NCBI GenBank assembly: GCA_044227665.1
Contig: JBGAWK010000005.1
Location: 22,302-86,301, forward strand
Length of the DNA: 64,000 nt
Direction of reading: 5' to 3'
From: JBGAWK01 sp044227665
GTDB lineage: Bacteria > Bacteroidota > Bacteroidia > Chitinophagales > JADIYW01
In this document: one piece after another, positions 55,602 through 64,000 of the stretch
How the letters are laid out: every line of letters starts with the position of its first letter
Position numbering within the stretch: the stretch's first letter is position 1
Made by a program: the position numbers and the translations under genes
The notes under the pieces: generated by a model
What the model was told of the DNA's origin: nothing
Databases searched by the model: none
What the model saw: the letters and a program-made list of their open reading frames with translations, nothing else

Positions 55602-56426
55602 TTATCATTTAGAGATTATTATATACCCCAGCTAATTCTTGAGAATTATTTATATTCTACTTTTGGAATATTGGATTGTCTTGATTTTTTATGTATTAAT
55701 TTGTTGTTTATCAATAGGATTGTCTTTTTACGATGAAGTATTTAACGATACAAGCTTTTTTATAAAGCACAATTTCTAACATTTATGTGGATTAATTTTG
55801 TTGTTCTAATCGTCTCAACGTAATGTATATTATACAAAAATATAATGTGTATTGTATTGTATAATAACAATTAATGAATCTAGCAATTAATAAATATAAC
55901 GATTCTTTCTTGTTTTATTGTTTTTCCAAATTGGTAAGGAGGTTTTTAAGCATTTTATAAAAAATTACCATATTTTCATTTGCTTTTTATGTTATTTATA
56001 TAGTTAAAAAGTTTATTTTAGTAAATGTAAAAATCTCTATTTTATAAACGAAACAAAAAAAATAATGTATATACAATAATTGTATAAAACATAAATTATT
56101 GATTATAAATAATTTATAATATATTTTTTAAATAAATTTGAAGATTAATTTTTAAATAGATACTTCGTATTGGAATTTGCCCTAATTTTGTATTAAATAT
56201 GCATAAATGTTGATAAATAGTGTTAATAATAACACTGTGGTAACGCATAGCTTTGCATCCAAATATCTGGATGTGAGATTTCTTTCAATTCTTGATGCTA
56301 TTGTTATAAGAAAGAGTTTAGGATTAATGTCTTATTCTAATCTTTTGGCTAATCAATTATATAATAGAATTCTTATCGTCATCGGATTAGTTAGTAATCT
56401 CGGTTTTTTTAAAAAGAAAATATATC
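55602..56426. other. 825-bp intergenic region between the two surface-protein genes
   Basis: No gene supported. It is AT-rich with a short palindrome AATTCTTGAGAATT near 55637 that lacks a T-run, a TAATTTTG box at 55793-55800 and the second copy of the promoter/leader cassette from 56064. A small reading frame at 56207-56452 runs through the cassette and is not considered real. Confidence 0.65.
56064..56285 (+). repeat. Duplicated promoter/leader cassette, copy 2
   Basis: Homologous to 52434-52660. It has TAATTTTG at 56183-56190, the palindrome AGTGTTA-ATAA-TAACACT at 56219-56236 and TAGCTTTG at 56248-56255. Identity fades after AAATATCT. The downstream gene starts at 56427, 171 nt after the second box, whereas copy 1 has 48 nt. 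Main differences lie in two short AT stretches before the -7 box. Confidence 0.85.
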
Positions 56427-59400
56427 ATGCAAAAATTTATATCCATAAATAAGATGAGCAAAAGCAAATTTTATTTTTTATTGTTCGGTACATTACTGTG
56501 GTTTAATAATATTAATGCTTCAAATGCTGAGCTATCTCCTGAGCAAAAAAGGCAAAAAGCAGAGGAAGTACTTAAAGACTATGGACAGCATTTATTGTTT
56601 GAACAGAATAAAGGTCAATACAACAAGGCTATTCTCTATAGAACACAGACGACTAATGCAGAGGCAATGTTTCTCAAAGATAGAGTACGCTTTGTAGGTC
56701 TGAGTACCGATACCGCTAAAAAACAGGCGAATATCGCTAGTGTTTGGGATATGGTACTTGTAAATGCCAATGAGCCAATTGTAAAAGCCAAAAAAGAGCA
56801 GCTAACAAAGTATAATTATTATACAGCCTACGCTCCTAATGTCTCTGGTGTATCTAACTATGGAGAACTATGGTATCAGGGTGTATATTCTAACATAGAC
56901 CTTAGATTTTATAGCAAAGAGTCTGGGGAGATGGAGTATGATTTTGTCGTGATGCCAGGTGGTAATCCCAATAATGTGAAATTCCGCTTAGACGGCGCTA
57001 AGGACTTATCTATAAATCAGGATGGAGAATTAGAATTTACTGTAAGTGCAGGTCGAATTGCAAAAGGAAAACCTTATACTTATCAAATTATAAATGGTAA
57101 AGAGATAGAGATACCTTCTAGATATGTAATTAATGAGAAAAATGAAATAACATTTGAATTATTGGGGAAATATGATAAGAATTATGAAATTGTAATTGAC
57201 CCTGTAGTTCTAAAATGGAGTACTCTTTTTGGTGGATCAGGAAATGATTGGGCATATTATGAAATGGATGACTATGAAAATATATACTTTGTAGGATTAT
57301 CTAGCTCTGCTGTACAAGCTTTTACATGGGCAGACTTTCATGCTACTTCTGCTGCTTTGGACACTTTTGGAGCGGATTTGACAAAAATAGGGCTATCAAA
57401 TTGTTGGACAGATATTATTGTTGGAAGATTCGATCGTTCCGGAAATCTAGCATTTATGACATTTTGGGGTGGTTCAGAATATGAAGGTATAGATCCTTAT
57501 GGTTTTCATAAATCTAATTTGCCTCCTGGACTATACCCTAATATGACTGCTCCGAACAAAAATGCTTTTGTTGTAAAATCTACACAAACAACAGATAAGT
57601 TTGGTAATATTACAGTATCTGGTGATGTGTATGTAGGTGGTTATACTTTCTCCGAAGACTTGCCACTACAGAATGCTCCTTCAGGGTTTACTTCATTGAT
57701 GGGAAGTGTGGATGCCATTTTTGCAAAATTTGATGCCGCTACTGGAGCAGCAAAACTTGCTACTTATCTACCTAAAGGTAATGTATCAGCTACAAACGCA
57801 AGAGGTCAGACAGGGAAGACGTTTGAAGGTGTAACTGCAATGGATGTAGAAAATGATAACGTAGCATTGATTACAAACTATCAAAATAAGAGTGCTACTG
57901 GATACTATATAGGTTCGGGAGTTTATCACTTTGATGCAGCTAATACGCTTACATTTAGTAGTTTTAGACAAGCACCGGATTCTTCAGGTGGTAAAGTATT
58001 TGGGTTGGATGTGGAGATAGAACCAGTTACTGGCAACGTAGTTACTGTGATGCTTGCAGAGCATCAGGGTTTAGCATTACTAAATCCGATACAAGGTCCA
58101 TATTCAGATAATAATCATCAATATTTATACGTAAGCCGTTTCACTGATGCTGGCTTACTGAAGTACGCTACTTATATAGGTACTGAGACAAATAGATTTT
58201 GGCGTACGGGGGATTTAGTAGATGATAATGTTTTTTATTATGGTATCCTTAATGACGGAAGTGGCAATACTGTTTTAGGAATTGCAGGTAAGACTACATT
58301 GCCTTCGACTTTCAATAGTCTTTGGACTACATTCCCAGCAAATAATAATGCATCGGATGCAGATTATTTGATTTGTTTAAACGGTGTAGGTGGTCTAGTA
58401 TGGGGGCGTCAATATCCATTTACTGGATTAACTAAATATAATAATGGTGCTGTTCAATATCTAAAGTATGGTAAGTCAGGACCATTATTCGCCAAAATCA
58501 CTACTCTTTATTCATATCTTTCTTTCCAAAATCAGTATAAACCGTATTATCCCACCTATGCAGGGGCTGCACAATTGGTGCCGGATACGACTGCTTCCCC
58601 ACGTAGAGTAGAATATTATACGCAGCTAAATTGGAATGGAACTACTAGAAAGGCTACATGGATAGACTTTAAAACCGTTTCTGCTGACCTAATAAATGAT
58701 ATTGGAATTTCTAATAATAAATATTATAATTTATGTTCGAGTGAAAATGGTAATTCAGCTATTTATCCCACTACTGCAAATGCAGCTATTCCAAATGCAT
58801 CATTTATTGGAAGTAGTGGATATGCTCAAGCAACTCTCTTTAATGATTTTAATGATAACTTAGGTAATGACTATGCTAGCTTTTTGCCTGCATATCTGAT
58901 AGGTAAACAATCAAATGGCAATATTTCTGCTATTATTACGAATAATAGATATATATTTTATGGTATGACATTACCATATTATAATAGTAGCCATACTAAT
59001 GAAGACTTTATGGGACCTGGTGAATTTCCTGCAAATATTACCCAAACAAATGGAGTACATTACTTACTTACTATTATAAATAAGTGCGATGGCAAATTGG
59101 AATACGTAACATACTTACCATTACATCCATTAGGTTTTGAACCAGATGAATTGGAAATATTATCTAGTTGTAATTTTATGGGACCTTTCAATTTATCAAA
59201 TTCTAATTATGTAGGCAATTATTACAATTCTTACTTGTATAACAATAGAATGTTTTATGTTAATAACAATTTATATACTTTAGGAAATAATAAGTCACTT
59301 TCATTAACTACTCAAGGGGCTTGGCAGGTGAAAAAATATGGTAATGGTCTTGATGGTACAGGATATGCACAAGATTGGGATTTATATATGCAAAGTTGGA

Positions 59401-62400
59401 ATATAGATAGTCTAGTAATTGCCTCTAATGTTCTAATGCCAGATTCTCAATGGGGATGTATCAATGGATCTTATGATATAATTGATGGAAATAATATCGT
59501 AAGTTCTGGACCAACATTGATAAGACAGGATTTCCCAGGAGGTGCGAACTTAATACCATACCCAGAAATTTTTACTTACCAGTGGCAAAAGGCATTGTCA
59601 CCATCAGGACCATGGGTCAATATTCCTGGTGCAACTATGGAAGACTATTTGCCAGACGCACTAGGTCAGACAACCTATTATAGGCGAGTCGTATTTTTGA
59701 ATACTGGCAATACATGCCCATCACAATATAGTATATCTAATACCTCACAAGTATTTATTAGTGCACTATTTGCACCTGATGCAGACGCCGGAGGACCTAC
59801 AGCATATACTTGTCCATTTACACCATATATTATTGGAGGTAATCCAGCAGCAAGTGGAGGCACTCCACCATATACTTATTCTTGGTTAGATAATGTTTCT
59901 GGAGGAAGCTTGAATAGTACAACGATTGCAAATCCTACCGCAAATGGAAATCAGGATGCAATTTACACACTTACGGTTACAGATAAACTTGGCTGTAAGA
60001 AAAGAGATCAAATAGCTCTTCTTTGGTATAAAGCCAATGCTGGTCCAGATAAATATATTTGTCCTAGTCAAGGACCTAAACAGATAGGTACTGTTCCACC
60101 AGGCGATCTTACTACAGCAACTTTCGCATGGACAGTGCTATCTGGTACTTCTGGCAGTTTATCATGTACCTCTTGTTCTATGCCTATTGCAAGTCCGACA
60201 GTGACAACTACCTATAGACTTGCAGTTACATTGTCGAAGCCTTTTGGCACGCCATCTTGTACTACTTATGATACAGTAGTGGTCTATGTAATTGCGAAAC
60301 CTGCAGGAGCAGGCCCTGACAAAACAGTATGTCAAGGAACATCAACGACATTAGGTACTTCTGCAAACCCTGATTTTAGTTATTTTTGGTCTCCATCTAT
60401 ATATTTAACATCTAATAATACTGCTGTTACAACTTGGAATCCAGGAACTAATTGTCTTTATCCAAATCCACAACAATACATTCAAACAGCAATACATTTC
60501 GGTAATGAATGTGTTTTTTATGATACAGTATTAGTATATCAAATACCAAATCAAGGTCCACAGAATGTATGTGGTCCGCGAACTCTAGGTAATGTTCCTT
60601 GTAATGGAGGTACCTTACCATGGGTGACATATTCTTGGACAAAAATTGGTGGTGGAACCAGTAACTTCTTAGGAGCAACGAATGTTGCTCATCCACTAGT
60701 AAGTGCTTCCACATCAGGAACTACCCAATATGCCTATTCATTTACAGGTAATGGGGTTACTTGTACAGGTACAGATAATGTACCACCTTGTGGATGTGTA
60801 ATAGGATTTACAACAGGTCCTTTTGGTTGTCCAAAAAATTTCAACTCTACAGATAGTTTTTGGATAAGTGTGGCTGCGGGTCCAGGAAGCCCTTCTGATT
60901 GGAATTATACTTGGACGCCTTCTACAGGATTGAATAGAACAGATACTAATTTTGTTTGGGTGCATGGTCAAACAAATGTTACTTATACAGTTACAGCGAC
61001 TCATAAATTGGATCCTTCATTTTCATGCTCAGGGACTTTTACAGTAAATGTCCCTTCATGGCTTCCACCATATTCAAATGCTATAGGAGATACAGTATGT
61101 ATGGGCGATAGTGCTACTATTGGTCAACCTCCTATAGCTGGATATACTTACCAATGGCAAGGTGGGGTAAATGCACCTTATACGAATAGTTCATTAGCAA
61201 AAGTGAAGATTAACAGTGTATCTAATTATTTTATAGTAAAAGTTACTGAAACTGCAACAGGCTGTGTTACTTATGATACAGCATTTGTCCTAGGTAGAGC
61301 TCGTCCTACTGCTGATGCTGGCCCTGATATAGAAGTTTGTGCAAATGCTATAATACAAATTGGTACACCTGATCCTAGTGGGGGTACATGGACATATCAG
61401 TGGTATCCTACTGCTTCACCATGGCAAGGAGGTACTAACTCCAATTCTCCTCAACCACAACTCCTAGTAGCTGGCAATATAACATTAAATGTAGTAGTTA
61501 CAGACCCAGTATCGGGTTGTGTAGCTTATGATACCATGAAAGTCATTGTATCTACAGCACCAGTTATTGAAGGAGCCACAAGCTTTACTGCTTGTGCAGG
61601 CACACCCTTGACAATAGGGGATACTGTTCCTAATCCAAGTGCAATTTATGCTTGGAGTGGTGGTGCAGTTCCTTGTGGCACTTGTGCCCAAAATACAATA
61701 ATAGTTCCTACCTCTACCACAATATACACTCTTACAGCACAATGGAATAATCCTTTCTGTGGTAGTGTTTCTACGAAAGTATTTACAGTCACGCCACAAA
61801 CGGCACCACCTCTTGCTTTAGGTGGACCCTTTAGTTATTGTCCATCTTCAAACCCATCTGGCGTGAATATTGGAACTAATGCACCATTAAGTGCTCTATC
61901 ATTTTCATGGTCGCCCTCATCATATCTTTCTAATCCAAATATTAGAAATCCTTTAGCTAATCCTCCTGTAGATATGACTTATACTTTGACGGTAGTATAT
62001 GCAAATGGATGCTCAGTTACAGGTTCTGTAGATGTGGATGTTATATCAGTACCTAGTGCAGCTGGACCCGACAAGTCAATATGTCAAGGAGAGTCAGTAA
62101 ACATTGGCTTGGCAGCTGTACCAAGTGCTACGTATTCATGGACACCTTCTACAGGTTTGAGTTGCACTACTTGTGCCCAACCTACAGCATCACCTTCCTC
62201 TACAACAACATATTATGTAACCACTACACTATCGGGTTGTACAGCTGTAGATACCGTAGTTGTAACTGTAAATCCTAAACCAACTTTAGCTCTTTCAGAT
62301 TATAATGTATGTTGGGGGCAATGTGTTACGATAGGACCAAATTCTACTTTGCCAGGTGCAACATATTCTTGGACACCTTCGTATGCATTGTCAAATCCAA

Positions 62401-64000
62401 ATATTGCCAATCCTACGGCCTGTCCTTCTGTTACAACTACTTACACGCTAAATGTTCAGACAGGTGCAGGTTGTGAAGCAGAAGATACTACAAGACTATT
62501 TATAGATCCTACACAATTTACTTATGGCTTTGATACTTCAATCTGTACAGGTCAGAATCTTACTTTTACAGATAACGTTTGTTCGGTGGATAATAATGAT
62601 GTGGTTTGGGTTTATGGTCTTTCTCCACTTACCCCAATACAAGTATATACTATAGGAGTGCCTGTGGATACATCTACAGTTACAGGTTGTAATGCTACAT
62701 TTAGTTATAGTGGTTTTACTAGTGGATATACAACCACTACTTACTATCTATATGCTAGAGAAAACCCCATTCCTGGAGATATAGCATGTGGTAGAGTAAA
62801 ACAATATATTGTCAATGTAAGAAATTTTGCAGATACATTAGAGGATGCCGGTGCTATGTGTGTTGGAGATAGCATTACCTTACATGGAGTTACTTTCTAT
62901 ACACCAGGTGTTTATTATGTTTCTGAAGGTCAATGTGATACCACTTATAGAATAACAATTACTAACTATCCTACACCTAATGCAGGTACAGACCAAAGTA
63001 TTTGTTCTCCAGCAACTACAATTAATTTAGGTAATGCTGGGGCTGGAAATTCATGGTCTTTCTTTGGCGGTCCTGTAGTTGCCTCGGTAGATGCAAGTAC
63101 AGGAGCTGTAACTGGAATGACGGCAGATGGAACGTATCAATTTTTATTAACAAATAATTCTAATGGTTGTTATGACTTAGTAAATGTGTATAGATTAGCC
63201 TATATTGTGACGGGACCAACCCAGAATATTTGTAATCCTGCATCTACAGCAAATCTGACCCCATATGGAGCAGGATATTCTTGGGTCTTTACTTCTGGAC
63301 CAGCCACTGCAAGTGTAAACAATACTACGGGAGTTGCCTCTGGCATGACAGCTGTAGGTACTTATGTCTTTACTGTTACTTCAGGAACTTGTACGGGAAC
63401 TCAATCCGTCATTAAAACTTCTGGTCCTAATGCTGGAATAGATAAATTTGTGTGTTCTCCTAATACTACTTCGAGTTTAGGTGCAGCCGGTTCAGGAAAT
63501 GCTTGGTCATTTATTTCTGGTCCTGTTACAGCTTCTGTAGATGCAAATTCTGGTGCAGTTACGGGTTTGTCTAGTTCAGGAACTTATACCTTTAGATTGA
63601 CAACGACATCTAGCGGTTGTAGTGATGATGTATTAGTTATAAGAACCAATCTACCTACATGCAGCATCAGCGGAGCAAACAGTGTATGTAGTGGAGCTAC
63701 AGGCACGGTATTCAGCGGACCTGCGGGTATGAGCAGCTATGCATGGAGCATAAACGGCAGCGGCACGATAACAAGTGGCACTAGCAGCCAAGATGTGACG
63801 GTAACAGCCGGAGCAAGTGGCAGCTACACCTTGACGTTGACGATTACGGACGGCAATGGATGTAGCAGCACCTGTACAAAGACAGTAACAATAAACGCTA
63901 CATATAATCAAACTATAAATGCGAGTATATGCCAAGGCGGCAGCTACAGTGTATGTGGCAGCAGCTACAACACTTCAGGCACACATATTACTACATGTCA
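56427..64000 (+). CDS. Giant secreted modular surface protein (DUF7948/SBBP propeller, PKD-like and Cys repeats), 3' end outside window
   Basis: One frame stays open from 56427 to the window end, at least 2524 codons; I read it line by line over 56427-59580 and sampled the rest without finding a stop. A second ATG at 56454 gives an alternative start (MSKSKFYFLLFGTLLWFNNI, signal peptide). Layout: DUF7948-like N-terminal domain (about residues 45-255: QHLLFEQNKGQYNKAI, NIDLRFYSKESGEMEYDFVV); SBBP/propeller region with WSTLFGGSGNDWAYYEMDDY (about 255-1040); then a long series of Ig/PKD-like modules (for example AGPDKTVCQGTSTTLG and ATYSWTPSTGLSCTTCAQPT); three tandem ~75-aa modules (63000-63650); a different PKD module (63655-63900); and the start of the 51-aa Cys repeat. 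Relatives are often type IX cargo with a C-terminal sorting domain, which would lie beyond the window. Confidence 0.9.
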   Translation, partial: MQKFISINKMSKSKFYFLLFGTLLWFNNINASNAELSPEQKRQKAEEVLKDYGQHLLFEQNKGQYNKAILYRTQTTNAEAMFLKDRVRFVGLSTDTAKKQANIASVWDMVLVNANEPIVKAKKEQLTKYNYYTAYAPNVSGVSNYGELWYQGVYSNIDLRFYSKESGEMEYDFVVMPGGNPNNVKFRLDGAKDLSINQDGELEFTVSAGRIAKGKPYTYQIINGKEIEIPSRYVINEKNEITFELLGKYDKNYEIVIDPVVLKWSTLFGGSGNDWAYYEMDDYENIYFVGLSSSAVQAFTWADFHATSAALDTFGADLTKIGLSNCWTDIIVGRFDRSGNLAFMTFWGGSEYEGIDPYGFHKSNLPPGLYPNMTAPNKNAFVVKSTQTTDKFGNITVSGDVYVGGYTFSEDLPLQNAPSGFTSLMGSVDAIFAKFDAATGAAKLATYLPKGNVSATNARGQTGKTFEGVTAMDVENDNVALITNYQNKSATGYYIGSGVYHFDAANTLTFSSFRQAPDSSGGKVFGLDVEIEPVTGNVVTVMLAEHQGLALLNPIQGPYSDNNHQYLYVSRFTDAGLLKYATYIGTETNRFWRTGDLVDDNVFYYGILNDGSGNTVLGIAGKTTLPSTFNSLWTTFPANNNASDADYLICLNGVGGLVWGRQYPFTGLTKYNNGAVQYLKYGKSGPLFAKITTLYSYLSFQNQYKPYYPTYAGAAQLVPDTTASPRRVEYYTQLNWNGTTRKATWIDFKTVSADLINDIGISNNKYYNLCSSENGNSAIYPTTANAAIPNASFIGSSGYAQATLFNDFNDNLGNDYASFLPAYLIGKQSNGNISAIITNNRYIFYGMTLPYYNSSHTNEDFMGPGEFPANITQTNGVHYLLTIINKCDGKLEYVTYLPLHPLGFEPDELEILSSCNFMGPFNLSNSNYVGNYYNSYLYNNRMFYVNNNLYTLGNNKSLSLTTQGAWQVKKYGNGLDGTGYAQDWDLYMQSWNIDSLVIASNVLMPDSQWGCINGSYDIIDGNNIVSSGPTLIRQDFPGGANLIPYPEIFTYQWQKALSPSGPWVNIPGATMEDYLPDALGQTTYYRRVVFLNTGNTCPSQYSISNTSQVFISALFAPDADAGGPTAYTCPFTPYIIGGNPAASGGTPPYTYSWLDNVSGGSLNSTTIANPTANGNQDAIYTLTVTDKLGCKKRDQIALLWYKANAGPDKYICPSQGPKQIGTVPPGDLTTATFAWTVLSGTSGSLSCTSCSMPIASPTVTTTYRLAVTLSKPFGTPSCTTYDTVVVYVIAKPAGAGPDKTVCQGTSTTLGTSANPDFSYFWSPSIYLTSNNTAVTTWNPGTNCLYPNPQQYIQTAIHFGNECVFYDTVLVYQIPNQGPQNVCGPRTLGNVPCNGGTLPWVTYSWTKIGGGTSNFLGATNVAHPLVSASTSGTTQYAYSFTGNGVTCTGTDNVPPCGCVIGFTTGPFGCPKNFNSTDSFWISVAAGPGSPSDWNYTWTPSTGLNRTDTNFVWVHGQTNVTYTVTATHKLDPSFSCSGTFTVNVPSWLPPYSNAIGDTVCMGDSATIGQPPIAGYTYQWQGGVNAPYTNSSLAKVKINSVSNYFIVKVTETATGCVTYDTAFVLGRARPTADAGPDIEVCANAIIQIGTPDPSGGTWTYQWYPTASPWQGGTNSNSPQPQLLVAGNITLNVVVTDPVSGCVAYDTMKVIVSTAPVIEGATSFTACAGTPLTIGDTVPNPSAIYAWSGGAVPCGTCAQNTIIVPTSTTIYTLTAQWNNPFCGSVSTKVFTVTPQTAPPLALGGPFSYCPSSNPSGVNIGTNAPLSALSFSWSPSSYLSNPNIRNPLANPPVDMTYTLTVVYANGCSVTGSVDVDVISVPSAAGPDKSICQGESVNIGLAAVPSATYSWTPSTGLSCTTCAQPTASPSSTTTYYVTTTLSGCTAVDTVVVTVNPKPTLALSDYNVCWGQCVTIGPNSTLPGATYSWTPSYALSNPNIANPTACPSVTTTYTLNVQTGAGCEAEDTTRLFIDPTQFTYGFDTSICTGQNLTFTDNVCSVDNNDVVWVYGLSPLTPIQVYTIGVPVDTSTVTGCNATFSYSGFTSGYTTTTYYLYARENPIPGDIACGRVKQYIVNVRNFADTLEDAGAMCVGDSITLHGVTFYTPGVYYVSEGQCDTTYRITITNYPTPNAGTDQSICSPATTINLGNAGAGNSWSFFGGPVVASVDASTGAVTGMTADGTYQFLLTNNSNGCYDLVNVYRLAYIVTGPTQNICNPASTANLTPYGAGYSWVFTSGPATASVNNTTGVASGMTAVGTYVFTVTSGTCTGTQSVIKTSGPNAGIDKFVCSPNTTSSLGAAGSGNAWSFISGPVTASVDANSGAVTGLSSSGTYTFRLTTTSSGCSDDVLVIRTNLPTCSISGANSVCSGATGTVFSGPAGMSSYAWSINGSGTITSGTSSQDVTVTAGASGSYTLTLTITDGNGCSSTCTKTVTINATYNQTINASICQGGSYSVCGSSYNTSGTHITTC
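63927..64000 (+). repeat. Partial 51-codon Cys repeat at the window edge
   Basis: Starts ATATGCCAAGGCGGCAGCTA and matches the unit at 55191 in the neighbouring gene with three differences in 74 bases by my count. The encoded sequence is ICQGGSYSVCGSSYNTSGTH and following. Confidence 0.9.

Noticed and set aside
55630..55655. Palindrome AATTCTTGAGAATT after the first surface-protein gene as terminator
   Set aside because: The stem is short and AT-rich and no T-run follows on either strand.
56207..56452. Plus-strand 81-codon frame across the second cassette
   Set aside because: It runs through the duplicated regulatory palindrome and promoter box, has no counterpart in cassette copy 1, and overlaps the signal-peptide start of the giant gene in another frame.

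Overview
The window is a chromosomal segment of a Bacteroidota bacterium. The signs are a C-terminal part of SprA (the outer-membrane channel of the type IX secretion system), the Bacteroidota-type -7 promoter box TAnnTTTG in front of many genes, no clear Shine-Dalgarno sequences, a purH-mreBCD-mrdA-rodA cluster of the kind common in this phylum, and very large secreted proteins built from DUF11, PKD-like and Cys-rich modules. The DNA is AT-rich. I cannot name a genus. I saw no insertion sequence, prophage, rRNA or CRISPR array.

Layout. 1-5.3 kb: 3' part of sprA, then a small unknown gene. 5.8-8.8 kb (minus): a DUF2279-type protein and thrS. 9-14.6 kb (plus): an unknown cytoplasmic protein, a NUDIX hydrolase, tRNA-Ser(GGA), metG, tRNA-Arg(CCT), a periplasmic protein with two TonB-C-like domains and a steroid 5-alpha-reductase-like membrane enzyme. 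14.6-19.1 kb: argS and arginine decarboxylase, divergent from almost abutting promoters, then lpxK. 19-20.9 kb: an AlkB-type membrane oxygenase divergent from a TetR regulator. 20.9-27.8 kb: a surface-glycan group (GT39-like, GT2, WecB, another polytopic GT-C-like protein, acyltransferase 3). 27.9-32.2 kb: class III aminotransferase, phosphatidylserine decarboxylase, a sterol-desaturase-family enzyme and a lipoprotein propeller. 32.3-39.3 kb (minus): purH, mreB, mreC, mreD, mrdA, rodA, the cell-elongation machinery. 39.6-50.5 kb: a sugar nucleotidyltransferase, a zinc-ribbon coiled-coil protein with a Nif3-like partner, exonuclease III, a DUF5686 outer-membrane protein, ppk-ppx for polyphosphate, an unknown secreted protein and DUF1015. 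50.5-52.1 kb: a third GT-C-like membrane protein.

52.1-64 kb is the accessory part. Two large secreted surface proteins lie in tandem, each behind a copy of the same ~210-bp AT-rich promoter/leader cassette with a conserved palindrome. The first (975 aa) ends within the window. The second opens at 56427 and has no stop before the window end (more than 2520 codons). They share a 51-aa, four-cysteine repeat that is nearly identical at the DNA level between the genes. This pair, its duplicated control region and the exchanged repeats are the most unusual feature of the window.

Other points worth following up: a structured candidate RNA with a strong intrinsic terminator just upstream of purH; at least five genes (lpxK, wecB, an aminotransferase, psd, DUF1015) whose -7 box lies 4-9 nt before the ATG, predicting leaderless mRNAs; and several genes that appear to start with TTG.
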